Positions 1 through 10,571 are shown, counted from the first letter of the stretch. The stretch: 52,464 nt of DNA from Smithella sp. (GCA_012510495.1 JAAZHX010000125.1:1-52464), one strand, 5' to 3'. Translations and numbers: made by a program. The notes: a model not told the origin generated them from the letters alone.

Positions 1-1
1 C

Positions 2-205
2 CGGAAGATGAGCGGGATCCTGATGATTTCGGCCTGGGGGTTTGCGATGGTGATTGCCTCCTTCCTGTTCCTCTGGCTGGGGTACAAGCTGGATGAGCAC
101 ATGGGCACGACGCCCAACTTCATGTTCGGTTTGTTTTTCCTGGCGATCTTCGTGTGTGTGATGCGGCTGTATCACGAGGCCCGGCAGCAAATGAAGGATT
201 TGTAA
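2..205 (+). CDS. AtpZ/AtpI-like small membrane protein, 5' end probably outside window
   Basis: This small protein has two predicted membrane helices (about residues 5-25 and 38-54) separated by a short loop containing GYKLDEHMGT. It ends in a charged cytoplasmic tail. The arrangement fits the AtpZ/AtpI family, whose genes precede F-type ATP synthase operons and whose products are thought to help c-ring assembly or cation handling. An ATG lies at position 8, but the frame stays open to the window edge and family members normally have a longer N-terminus, so the true start is probably upstream. A strong terminator follows at 234-269, so it is transcribed separately from panC. The family call is fairly good; the exact function is inferred. 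Confidence 0.6.
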   Translation, partial: RKMSGILMISAWGFAMVIASFLFLWLGYKLDEHMGTTPNFMFGLFFLAIFVCVMRLYHEARQQMKDL

Positions 206-233
206 CCAAAACCATGATCTGCCAATAGTATCG

Positions 234-269
234 CCCCCTTGGAACAGTCGATCCAAGGGGGTTTTTTTT
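234..269 (+). terminator. Intrinsic terminator after the AtpZ-like gene
   Basis: Perfect 10-bp stem: CCCCCTTGGA (234-243) pairs with TCCAAGGGGG (252-261) across an 8-nt loop and is followed directly by eight T residues (262-269). This is a textbook Rho-independent terminator. Confidence 0.92.
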
Positions 270-270
270 C

Positions 271-390
271 TTGACAAGCGTTTATTTTTATTGTTAGTGT
301 CCCCCAACGCTTGGATCCGCAAGGACTGAGACGGAAGGAAAACTTTAAAGAGATGTTCAGCCTCTCGTCTTGCGACCGGAGGCTTTTTTT
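271..390 (+). promoter_or_regulatory. panC leader: candidate -35 box and a terminator-like hairpin that contains the ribosome binding site
   Basis: A consensus-like TTGACA sits at 271-276, but the matching -10 (around 294-299) is weak. Further down, AGCCTC (359-364) pairs with GAGGCT (379-384), with inner pairing TCG/CGA (365-367 with 373-375), and seven T residues follow immediately (384-390). The panC Shine-Dalgarno GGAGG (378-382) lies inside the 3' arm. The structure could act as an attenuator or as an SD-sequestering element. This is inference from base pairing only. Confidence 0.35.
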
Positions 391-1257
391 ATGGACAACC
401 TGAAAGTCATCGAATCCGTCAAAGCAATGCAGTCGCATTGCGAGCGCTTAAGGCTTGCCGGCAAGAAAATATCCTTTGTTCCGACGATGGGATATTTTCA
501 TGAAGGCCATCTGTCTCTCATGAAGGAAGCCCGCAGAATCGCCGACCACGTGGTCGTCAGCATTTACGTCAATCCCGCCCAGTTCGGCCCTAAAGAAGAT
601 TTTTCCAAATACCCGAGAGATTTTGATCGGGACGCCGCGATGGCTGAAGGCGTCGGCGTGGATGTCATCTTTTTTCCCCCGAATTCCGAAATGTATCCGG
701 GAGGCTATCAGACCTATGTCAACGTGGAGAAAGTCACGCAGAATCTGTGCGGCTTATCCCGGCCCGGCCATTTCCGCGGCGTCACAACCGTCTGCTGCAA
801 ATTATTCAACATCGTGAAACCGCACAGCGCCATTTTCGGCAAGAAAGATTACCAGCAGCTTGCCGCCATCCGGCGCATGGTCGCAGATCTGAATCTGGAT
901 CTGGAAATCGTCGGCATGCCGACCTTCCGGGAGCCGGATGGCCTGGCCATGAGTTCGCGCAATGTTTACCTGAGCAAAGAAGAGCGGGCGTCGGCGCTTA
1001 CGCTGGTGGGTTCACTGAAGATGGCGCAGAAACTGTATGCTGACGGCGAAAAAAACGCCGTCAAAATCATTCGGCAGGCGGAGAAAATCATCAGCAATGC
1101 GCCATTTACCGCCATTGATTATATTAAAATATGCGACGCGGCCACCCTGGAAGACGTCCTGAAGATCAAGGGAGAGGTCGTGATGGCCCTGGCCGTCAAA
1201 GTGGGGAAAACGCGGCTGATTGATAATTCCGTTTTGGGCGAAGAGCTTGAAGCGTAA
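391..1257 (+). CDS. panC: Pantoate--beta-alanine ligase (pantothenate synthetase)
   Basis: PanC condenses pantoate and beta-alanine with ATP to make pantothenate, the last step of vitamin B5 synthesis in the cytoplasm. The 288-residue protein has the normal family length. The nucleotide-binding motif PTMGYFHEGHLSLM is at residues 31-44 (family consensus PTMGxxHxGH), KKDYQQ is near residue 150, and the SSRN motif is near 188. I chose the ATG at 391 because GGAGG lies 8 bases upstream; an in-frame TTG at 370 would add seven residues without a ribosome site. panD follows after 33 bases, so beta-alanine supply and use are co-expressed. panB is not in the window. Confidence 0.96.
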   Translation: MDNLKVIESVKAMQSHCERLRLAGKKISFVPTMGYFHEGHLSLMKEARRIADHVVVSIYVNPAQFGPKEDFSKYPRDFDRDAAMAEGVGVDVIFFPPNSEMYPGGYQTYVNVEKVTQNLCGLSRPGHFRGVTTVCCKLFNIVKPHSAIFGKKDYQQLAAIRRMVADLNLDLEIVGMPTFREPDGLAMSSRNVYLSKEERASALTLVGSLKMAQKLYADGEKNAVKIIRQAEKIISNAPFTAIDYIKICDAATLEDVLKIKGEVVMALAVKVGKTRLIDNSVLGEELEA

Positions 1258-1290
1258 AAAATTTTGGGGACGGGAGAGAGAAAAGAAGCC

Positions 1291-1650
1291 ATGCAGAGAT
1301 TTATGATGAAATCGAAAATCCATCGCGCCACCGTAACGGATGCTGATCTGCATTATGAAGGCAGCATTTCGATTGACGAGAAGCTGATGGAAGAAGCGAA
1401 CATGGTGCCCTATGAACAGGTGGAGATATACGACGTCAACAACGGAGAGCGGTTCTCGACGTATATCATCAAGGGCAAGCGAAACTCCGGCACGATCTGT
1501 CTCAACGGCGCCGCCGCGCGCAAAGTCGCCAAGGGCGACCTGGTCATCATCGTCACTTACGTGGCGGTGGACGATGCGGAGGCCAAAACCTGGAAGCCCA
1601 AATGCATTCTGGTGGATGCCAAAAACAAAATTAAAAAAGCCTCCAAATAA
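1291..1650 (+). CDS. panD: Aspartate 1-decarboxylase proenzyme
   Basis: PanD decarboxylates L-aspartate to beta-alanine, the substrate of the upstream PanC. The proenzyme cleaves itself between Gly24 and Ser25 to create the catalytic pyruvoyl group. Starting at the ATG at 1291, the [14 protein letters not shown] segment places Gly-Ser exactly at residues 24-25, which supports this start over an in-frame TTG at 1264. The core INGAAA-type segment appears as LNGAAAR. At 119 residues it is close to the usual length, and its lysine-rich C-terminus is ordinary. It forms a two-gene pantothenate operon with panC. Confidence 0.96.
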   Translation: MQRFMMKSKIHRATVTDADLHYEGSISIDEKLMEEANMVPYEQVEIYDVNNGERFSTYIIKGKRNSGTICLNGAAARKVAKGDLVIIVTYVAVDDAEAKTWKPKCILVDAKNKIKKASK

Positions 1651-2242
1651 ATGCGTTTCTTTTTGTAGTCATTCCATTTCTCAGGGCGTCCTTTGTCATT
1701 CTCATTGCATGAGCGTTCCGGTTGCGGGACGCCCATGCGTTTACAGACCCTGGCCATATTTTGCTAATGCGCCAGCTTCATTAAATCCTTTACTGTTTAA
1801 CCTTCTTCTCCTATCTTTTTTCGCTTTTTACCGTCCGGAGCCGCCTGCCGTTTGGGTTGGTTGGTCCATCCCTTTACAAAACAGGCCGCCCGGGTGGTTC
1901 ATTCATTTTTTCTGCTTCCTTCTTTCTATCTTTTTACACAAATTATTTTACACTACCCAACCAGGCGGGTAATTTATAGGAAATTTGCCCAATGTAATAA
2001 AATACAATTGCAAGAGAGTATCACGTTATGAGCTAACGAATGCCCTCTAACAGGAAGGGTGCATCAAACGGATGAACTTTTTTTGAAAAAGCGGTGCTGC
2101 CGTCCGCTCAAAACCGGAACGTAATGTCCCCATGAATACCCGGTCTATTTCCGTTTCGGTGAGTCCAGTCTTGATCCTGGCGTCAATATCCAGATTGGCG
2201 GCGGGCGAGAAAATGACCCCTCCCAAAACGAAGGATTATTTC
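1651..2242. other. Non-coding stretch between panD and the acyl-CoA dehydrogenase
   Basis: No convincing gene is seen in this roughly 600-base stretch. It holds an inverted repeat GGGCGTCC (1684-1691) / GGACGCCC (1727-1734) with a smaller hairpin CTCAT/ATGAG (1701-1705/1709-1713) nested inside. It also holds a pyrimidine-rich, T-rich tract (about 1795-1955). A segment at about 2130-2215 resembles a decayed copy of the 'tccag...ctgga...gcggg' dispersed intergenic repeats common in such genomes. The last point rests on memory of pattern and is weak. Confidence 0.4.
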
Positions 2243-2284
2243 GGGGGACACAACGCTCAATTGGAGTTAAGTGTTGTGTCCCCC
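2243..2284. repeat. REP-like perfect palindrome / possible bidirectional terminator
   Basis: GGGGGACACAAC (2243-2254) is a perfect 12-bp inverted repeat with GTTGTGTCCCCC (2273-2284). It can be extended by three more pairs, one of them G-T, across the 18-nt interior. It lies between the convergent panD and acyl-CoA dehydrogenase genes, 11 bases from the latter's stop codon. It resembles short REP-type 'gggacacaa...' palindromes scattered in many deltaproteobacterial genomes. No downstream T-run is present, so a terminator role is less certain than the palindrome itself. Confidence 0.65.
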
Positions 2285-2295
2285 TCCGCTTTCTT

Positions 2296-3546
2296 TTATT
2301 CGTAAATGATTTCCTCTTCCGCAAAAGCTTCGGCGGCGTCGGCCTCAAAATCGCGCATCTTGGCCTCTTGTCTCGCTTTTTTCTGCTCGCGGTACCACTC
2401 GTGGGCGATGATCATCGACATCACCTCGCTCGTCCCCGTCCAGATGGACGCCAGACGGACATCGCGGTAAATGCGTTCAATGGGAAACACATTCGTGTAT
2501 CCGATGCCGCCCACCACCTGCATGGCGTTGTGGACGACCTTCTGGCAGGATTCGGTGATAAACTTTTTCGATTCGGAAATCATTCGCCGCACGCGTTTGA
2601 CGTCTTCTCCCGCATCGACGGCCCTGCAGGTTGTGTATCCCAGAGAGCGGGCTGCATCCAGCAGCATGGCGCCCTCGGCAACCTGAAAGCTTACCCCCTG
2701 AAAAGTGTTGATCGTGAAGCCGAACGCTTTGCGTCGCGTTGTGTAATGTGTCGCGATCTCCAGGGCGACGCGGGCCGAACCGAGGGTCATGATGGCGGTT
2801 CCCAGCCGTTCGGGAATCATCATGGTGTTGAAAACTCTGTGTCCTCCGTTGACGGTTCCCAGAACGTTTTCCTTCGGCACCTTCACATCCTTGAAAACCA
2901 GGCGTGCCGTGCCGCCGCCCCGGCACCCCATAAGATTGTAGAGATATTTCGTATCGACGCCGGGACCCCGATCCACGATAAAGGCGGTGATGGCTTCCTG
3001 CGATCTTACTCCGGGGGTAAAATTTGTTCGGGCATAGACAAGAAAATAATCCGCTCCCTCGCCGCCCACGATGAATCGCTTCTGGCCGTTTAACAGGAAA
3101 TAATCGCCGTGATCTTCCGCCTTGGTGGTGGCGCCGAAGAAATCCGAACCTCCGCGCGGTTCGGTGAGGCACTCCGCGGCAAAGATATCCCCCCGGAGAA
3201 GGGGTTTCACGTATTTTTCCTTCTGGGCGTCCGTTCCGTGCTGGATGATCGCGTCGCAGACCAGTTCCGCCCCGACGCCGAAGACGCAGGCAAATTCATA
3301 ACCGAGCGTGCCGATCTCCTCGAGCATGGCCGCGGTGGTTACCCAGTCCATGCCGCGCCCGCCCCACTCCTTGGGGTAGCGGCAGCCGAAGAGATTACGG
3401 CGGCCCGCCTCCCGGAGGAATTCCTTGGGAAATTTGATGACGTCTGCGTCCATGTCCAGAACCATTTGACGAGGCACCCACTTTACGAAATCCCGTGCCT
3501 CGTCGCGCAGACGGATCTGCTCTTTTGTCAATAAAAAATCAAACAT
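2296..3546 (-). CDS. Acyl-CoA dehydrogenase (IVD/LCAD-type glutamate position)
   Basis: This FAD-dependent flavoenzyme oxidises an acyl-CoA to the trans-2-enoyl-CoA and passes electrons to ETF. The 416-residue protein shows the family order: N-terminal helical domain, middle beta domain (AECLTEPRGGSD at about 124-134) and C-terminal helical domain (QVVGGIGYTNVFPIERIYRD at about 343-362). At the usual catalytic-base site the sequence is WTGTSE (369-374), with Thr where medium-chain enzymes have Glu. A Glu occurs at 246 in IPERLG, the position used by isovaleryl- and long-chain enzymes. An AAGGAGG site precedes the ATG. A lysine/glutamate-rich tail follows. It is the last gene of a minus-strand group with a second dehydrogenase. 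The exact substrate is unknown. Confidence 0.9.
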   Translation of the reverse strand: MFDFLLTKEQIRLRDEARDFVKWVPRQMVLDMDADVIKFPKEFLREAGRRNLFGCRYPKEWGGRGMDWVTTAAMLEEIGTLGYEFACVFGVGAELVCDAIIQHGTDAQKEKYVKPLLRGDIFAAECLTEPRGGSDFFGATTKAEDHGDYFLLNGQKRFIVGGEGADYFLVYARTNFTPGVRSQEAITAFIVDRGPGVDTKYLYNLMGCRGGGTARLVFKDVKVPKENVLGTVNGGHRVFNTMMIPERLGTAIMTLGSARVALEIATHYTTRRKAFGFTINTFQGVSFQVAEGAMLLDAARSLGYTTCRAVDAGEDVKRVRRMISESKKFITESCQKVVHNAMQVVGGIGYTNVFPIERIYRDVRLASIWTGTSEVMSMIIAHEWYREQKKARQEAKMRDFEADAAEAFAEEEIIYE

Positions 3547-3555
3547 AAAACCTCC

Positions 3556-4206
3556 TTACTTTGCGTATTCTTCCCGCAACTTGTATTTCATGATCTTGCC
3601 GCTGGGTGTGTAGGGCAGCGTTTCGACAAATTGAATGGTTCGCGGGATCTTATATTTCGCCAGCTTGTCGCCGAGGAACTCCCGCAGCTTCTCCTCGGTA
3701 AGATCGGCGTCCTTGCCCCGCAGCACAAAGGCGGCAACCGTCTCGCCCCATTCCTTGTGGGGGATTCCGATCACGGCCGCGGCGGCGACGCCCGGGAAGG
3801 CCGCGATGACATCCTCCACTTCCTTCGAATAGACGTTTTCACCGCCCGTCACAATCATATCCTTGGTGCGGTCCACCATGAAAAGATAGCCGTCTTCATC
3901 GAGGCGGGCCACGTCGCCCGTTTTGTACCATCCCTTTTCGAAGACTTCTTTTGTCGACTCCGGGTCCTGGAAATAGCCTTTCATCATGCTGTCCGCCTTC
4001 AACCAGATTTCGCCGACCTCACCCGGTCCGGCTACTTCGCCGCTGTTTTTCATCACGACAATGTCACAGCCGGGAAGGCCGGAACGACCGATGGAGCCGT
4101 CCTTACGGACCTGATCCTTGGGTATAAGCGTCGTCCCCGTAGCAACAATACAATGCCTTTCCGGACTCTTTCGCGTATTGCCCTCCAAGATTGCTCCCAG
4201 ATTTAT
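3556..4206 (-). pseudogene. Collapsed acyl-CoA synthetase (AMP-forming): N-terminal stub fused in frame to the C-terminal half
   Basis: From about residue 23 on this is an unmistakable adenylate-forming ligase C-terminus: GEIWLKADSMMKGYF, the hinge region TGDVARLDEDGYLFMVDRTKDMI, and the C-terminal lysine motif PSGKIMKYKLR. The normal N-terminal 300-odd residues, including the P-loop TSGTTG, are absent. Reading back, the first 22 codons (…NLGAILEGNTRKSPERHCIV) look like the true start of such an enzyme and are joined in frame to …TGTTLIPKDQV. A strong site (complement of 4211-4219) precedes an ATA at 4204-4206 where an ATG is expected; TTG at 4188 is the first usable start. It sits between two acyl-CoA dehydrogenases. 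A truncated protein might be made but cannot be a normal ligase. Confidence 0.85.
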
Positions 4207-4221
4207 TTCGCTCCTCCTTCA

Positions 4222-5820
4222 TTAAGATTGTTTTTCCAACTCTTGCATTGCCAGATCCTGATAGGCGTGGAAAAACTTCTGACAAAAGGCGTCCCAGCGA
4301 CGGCAGACGTCGATCGTGGCATCGTCCATTCCAAACAGATGCGGGTGAGCAACCAGCGCTTGAATTTCTTCCGCCATCTCTTTAACGTGTGCCTCCTCCA
4401 GTCCCTGGAGAATCTCCGCAACGAATTCTTCCGGTTTATACCACGCGGCCGCCTGCTGAAGGTCGCGGTGGATCTGTGTGAGCAGCACGTTGCGCGGGCC
4501 TTCCCACAGTTCGTTGATTGCCGAATCACGATACAGGCGGGGCAGCGAGGAGAAATCCTCCATCACGCCATGGCCGCCGAACAGCGACATGGCTTCGCGG
4601 AGGACATCGGTGCAGTCCCAGGAGGCGGCGATTTTCTGCAGCATGATGAGTTCGCGGATATTGAAGCGGCGGCGGCGCGCGGGCAGCGGTTCGTTCCCGC
4701 CCTGATTACCTTTAAGGCCGCCTTCGAGCTTCAGAAAGTCGCGGTACAGCTTGAAGGCGCCGGCGGTCGTTCTCCGGGTGGTCTGCCGGATCCGGTTGAG
4801 CTGCACAGCCACGAGGGGAAACGAATTCAGCTTGAGGCCGAAGGCATCCCGGAAGGAGATGTACTTTTCAGCTTCCCTTACGGCCCGCGTCATATATGCC
4901 GCGGCGGAAAGCCCGACGGTCAGGCGCGAATAGGTGAGCACGATGCCCACTACGTTGGCGACGCCCCTGTCCAGCGGCCCCACCGGATAGGCCACCGCGC
5001 CCTGGAAGGTGAGTTCGGCCGTGGTCAGCTCGCTGGTGCCCAGCTTCCACTTGATCCGGTCGATGGTGCAGCCGTTGCGGATTTCCTTTTCCTTGTTTCC
5101 CGGCAGCCAGGACGGCACGACAAACAACCCCACCTTTTCGGAACCGACGGGCTTGGCCGTCACCACGGCGTAATCCGCGTGCGTGGCCGAGCAGAAAAAT
5201 TTTGTTCCGTAAAGCTTCCAGACGCCGTTTTCGTTGACGGCTTCCAGGACATTGGACGGAACGTCCGATCCGCCCTGGATTTCAGAGAGGTACTGGGCGC
5301 CGATGGCGAAATAGCCGTCGACGCCTTCCTTGCAGTGCCGGAGGATTTCCTTCGTTTCCGGCGAATCGGCGTATTTGACGAGCAGTTCGACCAGGCCTTC
5401 CGTGCAGGTGACGGGGCAGCCGATGCAGGCTTCGCCGTTCTGATAAATGATGAACATCTTGATCAGCTTAACCCAGGGAGGGGTTTTGTCCGTAAAAAAC
5501 GCCTCTGAAAAAATCTCTCTTTCCATGATTTCCGTGTCATGAGGCCGCACGATCCGGTCGATGCGGTTGTGGTGACCGTCATAATGAAGCATGTAGGGGC
5601 GCTCCTCAGGACGGGCGATCCGCTCGGACATGTCCCGCCAGCGGAAAGAAGCTTTTTTGGAGACGGCGCGCGCTTCGGCATCCACCGTCTGCCACAGGTC
5701 ACCGGTAAAATGGCGCACGACTTTCTGAATGAACGGATCATCGGCATAGTAATCGACCGACTTTCGCCAGGCCAGGAAGTCGTTGAAGCTGTATGGGTTG
5801 TTTCGATCTGCAAATGACAT
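4222..5820 (-). CDS. Acyl-CoA dehydrogenase, large AidB/ACAD11-like form
   Basis: This 532-residue flavoenzyme is longer than the classical 380-residue acyl-CoA dehydrogenases. It carries an extended N-terminus and a C-terminal helical extension (about 450-532), as in AidB-like enzymes. Visible elements are AQYLSEIQGGSDVPSN in the flavin/substrate domain, LFGGHGVMEDF near the FAD site, and NELWEGPRN, where the Glu is at the usual catalytic-base position. An AAGGAGG site lies 6 bases before the ATG. The collapsed synthetase begins about 15 bases downstream, and a second dehydrogenase follows. The three probably formed a fatty or aromatic acyl-CoA degradation operon. The physiological substrate cannot be read from the sequence. 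Confidence 0.88.
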   Translation of the reverse strand: MSFADRNNPYSFNDFLAWRKSVDYYADDPFIQKVVRHFTGDLWQTVDAEARAVSKKASFRWRDMSERIARPEERPYMLHYDGHHNRIDRIVRPHDTEIMEREIFSEAFFTDKTPPWVKLIKMFIIYQNGEACIGCPVTCTEGLVELLVKYADSPETKEILRHCKEGVDGYFAIGAQYLSEIQGGSDVPSNVLEAVNENGVWKLYGTKFFCSATHADYAVVTAKPVGSEKVGLFVVPSWLPGNKEKEIRNGCTIDRIKWKLGTSELTTAELTFQGAVAYPVGPLDRGVANVVGIVLTYSRLTVGLSAAAYMTRAVREAEKYISFRDAFGLKLNSFPLVAVQLNRIRQTTRRTTAGAFKLYRDFLKLEGGLKGNQGGNEPLPARRRRFNIRELIMLQKIAASWDCTDVLREAMSLFGGHGVMEDFSSLPRLYRDSAINELWEGPRNVLLTQIHRDLQQAAAWYKPEEFVAEILQGLEEAHVKEMAEEIQALVAHPHLFGMDDATIDVCRRWDAFCQKFFHAYQDLAMQELEKQS

Positions 5821-5970
5821 GTAAACCTCCTTCTGCTCTTTTCCGTAAACCGGTTTACCCGTTAAAGGGTTGTCGGGGTTGTGCCCTGCGCCTGCTGTAT
5901 AAAACCGAAGTTTGCTTCGTCAAGTTTTTTCCAATTCATCCAGGCAGGTTTTTCGGCAGCTGGTTGCGGG

Positions 5971-6246
5971 TTAAAAATCTTTTATCCGAAAATCGTTAAT
6001 ATCTCCCCTCCAGGGTTCTTCCGCCACGTCCACGCGGTCCACGCGCGCGTGCGGGGGGCCCTGGCGACACCACGCCAGCATCCGGTCCACGCTTTCGTCT
6101 TCCCCTTCAAAAAGGGCTTCGACGCGGCCGTCTTCCCTGTTGCGCACCCAGCCCGTAAGGCCGAAGCTCAACGCGGTTCGCAGCGTTTCCGCGCGAAAGA
6201 AAACCCTCTGAACACGACCTGAAATAAAAACGTGCATTCTTTTCAT
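5971..6246 (-). CDS. Acylphosphatase
   Basis: Acylphosphatase hydrolyses the carboxyl-phosphate bond of small acyl phosphates in the cytoplasm. The 91-residue protein has the normal ferredoxin-like-fold length and both hallmark segments: the phosphate loop GRVQRVFFR, with the catalytic Arg, and GWVRNREDGRVEALFEG, with the catalytic Asn. The loop is unusual in having Arg where the family consensus GxVQGVxFR has Gly. I chose the ATG at 6246 (MKRMHVF) because it aligns with the family start; in-frame starts upstream (6288, 6255) and an ATG at 6237 are alternatives. It lies just downstream of ligA on the same strand and may share its transcript. Confidence 0.88.
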   Translation of the reverse strand: MKRMHVFISGRVQRVFFRAETLRTALSFGLTGWVRNREDGRVEALFEGEDESVDRMLAWCRQGPPHARVDRVDVAEEPWRGDINDFRIKDF

Positions 6247-6292
6247 AACCACCATACTGAAGGGCGGCGGCCCGGATAGGATGAACAATCAT

Positions 6293-8966
<2,674 letters not shown>

Positions 8967-8996
8967 CGGGACCCAAAGGGATCGGGGATTGAACCA

Positions 8997-9482
8997 ATGG
9001 AAACAATGTGTGCGCCGTGGCGAATGGAATATCTCATGTGTGAAAAACAGGAAGGATGCGTGTTTTGTAAAAATTCTCTTCGCTGCGAAGATTATGTGTT
9101 GTTTGAAGGGAAGACCTGCTTTGTCATGCTGAACCGTTACCCTTATGTCAACGGCCATTTGATGATTATTCCGATGCGCCATCTGGGCGCCATTGTCGAA
9201 TTGACTCCGGGGGAGCGGGAAGAAATTTTCAGTCTGGTGGATATCTCCGTCAAAGTTCTGAAGGAGGCGATGAATCCCCAGGGCTTTAACATCGGTATGA
9301 ATCTGGGCAAAGCAGCCGGCGCGGGGATTGCCGAACATGTCCATGTTCACGTCATTCCCCGCTGGGAAGGCGATACCAATTTTATGAGCGTTGTCGGCAA
9401 TGTCCGCGTCATTCCGCAGGACCTGGCCACCACCGCCGCGACGTTGATCCCCCTGTTTGAAAAATATTGCCGGGAGGTTTAA
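8997..9482 (+). CDS. HIT-family nucleotide hydrolase/transferase
   Basis: HIT proteins cleave or transfer nucleotide phosphates, such as dinucleoside polyphosphates or AMP adducts. The active-site motif HVHVHVIPRW, with the histidine triad, is near residues 116-125. A CxxC pair (CVFC) near residue 21, with a CED segment after it, suggests the zinc-containing branch close to Ap4A phosphorylase-like proteins. The N-terminal APWRMEY segment is typical for this group and supports the ATG at 8997 (9006 is also possible). It follows the metallophosphoesterase by 30 bases and precedes lapA by 6, so it is part of a plus-strand operon running to 10303. Confidence 0.9.
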   Translation: METMCAPWRMEYLMCEKQEGCVFCKNSLRCEDYVLFEGKTCFVMLNRYPYVNGHLMIIPMRHLGAIVELTPGEREEIFSLVDISVKVLKEAMNPQGFNIGMNLGKAAGAGIAEHVHVHVIPRWEGDTNFMSVVGNVRVIPQDLATTAATLIPLFEKYCREV

Positions 9483-9488
9483 AACGCA

Positions 9489-9806
9489 ATGAAGATATTT
9501 TATTTGATCATCACAATTGCATTTGCTTTCTTTATAGTGACCTTTTCACAATTTAACGCGGCGCCGGTTACCATTAAATATTATTACCTTCAGGATCTGG
9601 TCGTTCCGGCCTACATGCTCATTTTTGTCGCCCTGCTGGTGGGCGTTGTCATTACCGGTTTTTTGGGCATCGTGGAAAGATTTCGGCTCAACCGCACCAT
9701 TTCCAAGCAAAACAAGGTGATTCGCGATTTACGCAAGGAGCTGAGGGAACACGAAGCCCCCCCGATGATTGAGGACTGGAAGAAAACACCCGCCCCTCCG
9801 GAATGA
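9489..9806 (+). CDS. LapA-domain (DUF1049) membrane protein
   Basis: This 105-residue inner-membrane protein has two hydrophobic helices (about residues 3-21 and 40-65). They are separated by a short periplasmic loop with PVTIKYYYL and followed by a basic coiled-coil-like tail (LNRTISKQNKVIRDLRKELRE). This matches the LapA/DUF1049 family, whose E. coli member works with LapB to control LPS synthesis. No LapB-like TPR gene follows here, so the partnership is not established. The stop codon overlaps the start of the next gene by four bases (ATGA), showing translational coupling. Confidence 0.82.
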   Translation: MKIFYLIITIAFAFFIVTFSQFNAAPVTIKYYYLQDLVVPAYMLIFVALLVGVVITGFLGIVERFRLNRTISKQNKVIRDLRKELREHEAPPMIEDWKKTPAPPE

Positions 9807-10303
9807 ACACCCCAATGAAATTTCTCGCCGACGCAACGCTCGCGGGACTGGCCCGGTGGCTCAGACTGCTGGGCTTTGACACGGTCTGCGTCCGTGGAGA
9901 AGCGGGTCGGCCTTTGATGCGGCAGGCGGCGGGTGAAGGCCGGATTTTGCTCACGCGCAGAAGAGACCTCATGGAGCGGCAGTTTTCCGGGCGTCTGCTT
10001 CTGCTGCCGGATGCTGCCACAGTAAAGCAACTGTCTTTTGTTCTCCAAAAATTGTCATTGGAAATTCAGGCGCAAAACTTTTGCACTCTTTGTCTTTCCT
10101 GCAATCAAAAACTGGTTTCCCTGGAGCGGGAAAGCGTTCGGAACCTGGTGCCGGAATATGTTTTTGAGCATTGCACGGCATATACCAGGTGCCCCCAATG
10201 CCGGAAAATCTTCTGGCCGGGAACGCATCAGCGAAACGCGCTGCAGTTTTTAACAGAGAACGGCATTGACGTGACCCAAATCCGACAAAGCCAAAACATC
10301 TAA
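9803..10303 (+). CDS. Mut7-C (PIN-like) RNase-domain protein with zinc ribbon
   Basis: The N-terminal 85 residues (KFLADATLAGLARWLRLLGFDT, GRILLTRRRDL) match the Mut7-C domain, a PIN-like nuclease fold with acidic residues expected to bind metal. The C-terminal part has two CxxC pairs (CTLCLSC… and CPQC) forming a zinc ribbon, followed by the FWPGTH segment usual in this family. At 166 residues it is of full length. Bacterial members are proposed RNases, but their physiological role is not defined. The ATG at 9803 overlaps lapA by four bases; an alternative is 9815. Confidence 0.87.
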   Translation: MNTPMKFLADATLAGLARWLRLLGFDTVCVRGEAGRPLMRQAAGEGRILLTRRRDLMERQFSGRLLLLPDAATVKQLSFVLQKLSLEIQAQNFCTLCLSCNQKLVSLERESVRNLVPEYVFEHCTAYTRCPQCRKIFWPGTHQRNALQFLTENGIDVTQIRQSQNI

Positions 10304-10373
10304 CCGGCGCATCAATATTCTGACTTGGAGACTAACTGAAGATTCTTGGAAGGAAATTTTTTGAATGGGTCCG

Positions 10374-10571
10374 CTACATCGTCTTTTTAATGCCCAATAT
10401 GGGGTAGAGCGGACAGTATCCCGACGCCACACTGGAAAGAAGCATGCCGGCAAGGACGCAAAGGACAACGCCGGCAATGCCGCCGATCCAACCCGCGATT
10501 ACGGCAACGATTAAAAGAACCGCGATGACGAGGCGAATGATCCTGTCGATGGTTCCCACGTTTCTTTTCAT
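10374..10571 (-). CDS. DUF2892/YgaP-type small membrane protein
   Basis: This is a 65-residue protein beginning MKRNVGTIDRIIR, the characteristic start of DUF2892 proteins (the membrane domain found in YgaP). Two hydrophobic helices follow: about 13-29 and 32-48 in LVIAVLLIVAVIAGWIGGIAGVV and its continuation. A conserved end CPLYPILGI contains one cysteine. The start is fixed by AAGGAGG shortly upstream of the ATG at 10571; longer in-frame readings to 10640 overlap mogA. Its function is unknown, and members often accompany rhodanese domains. It lies directly after mogA on the same strand. Confidence 0.82.
   Translation of the reverse strand: MKRNVGTIDRIIRLVIAVLLIVAVIAGWIGGIAGVVLCVLAGMLLSSVASGYCPLYPILGIKKTM

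Noticed and set aside
1412-1972. 186-residue open frame on the plus strand over panD and the following gap
   Set aside because: The first half is panD in another frame and the composition is arginine/serine-rich, typical of a shadow frame.
2047-2232. Minus-strand open stretch reading ANLDIDARIKTGLTETEIDR… as a possible gene remnant
   Set aside because: It has no start or ribosome site and no recognisable family. The DNA looks more like a decayed dispersed intergenic repeat.
3631-5508. 625-residue plus-strand open frame opposite the acyl-CoA dehydrogenase group
   Set aside because: It is antisense to clearly recognised genes, rich in His, Arg and Gly, with no domain; it is an effect of GC-rich codon use.
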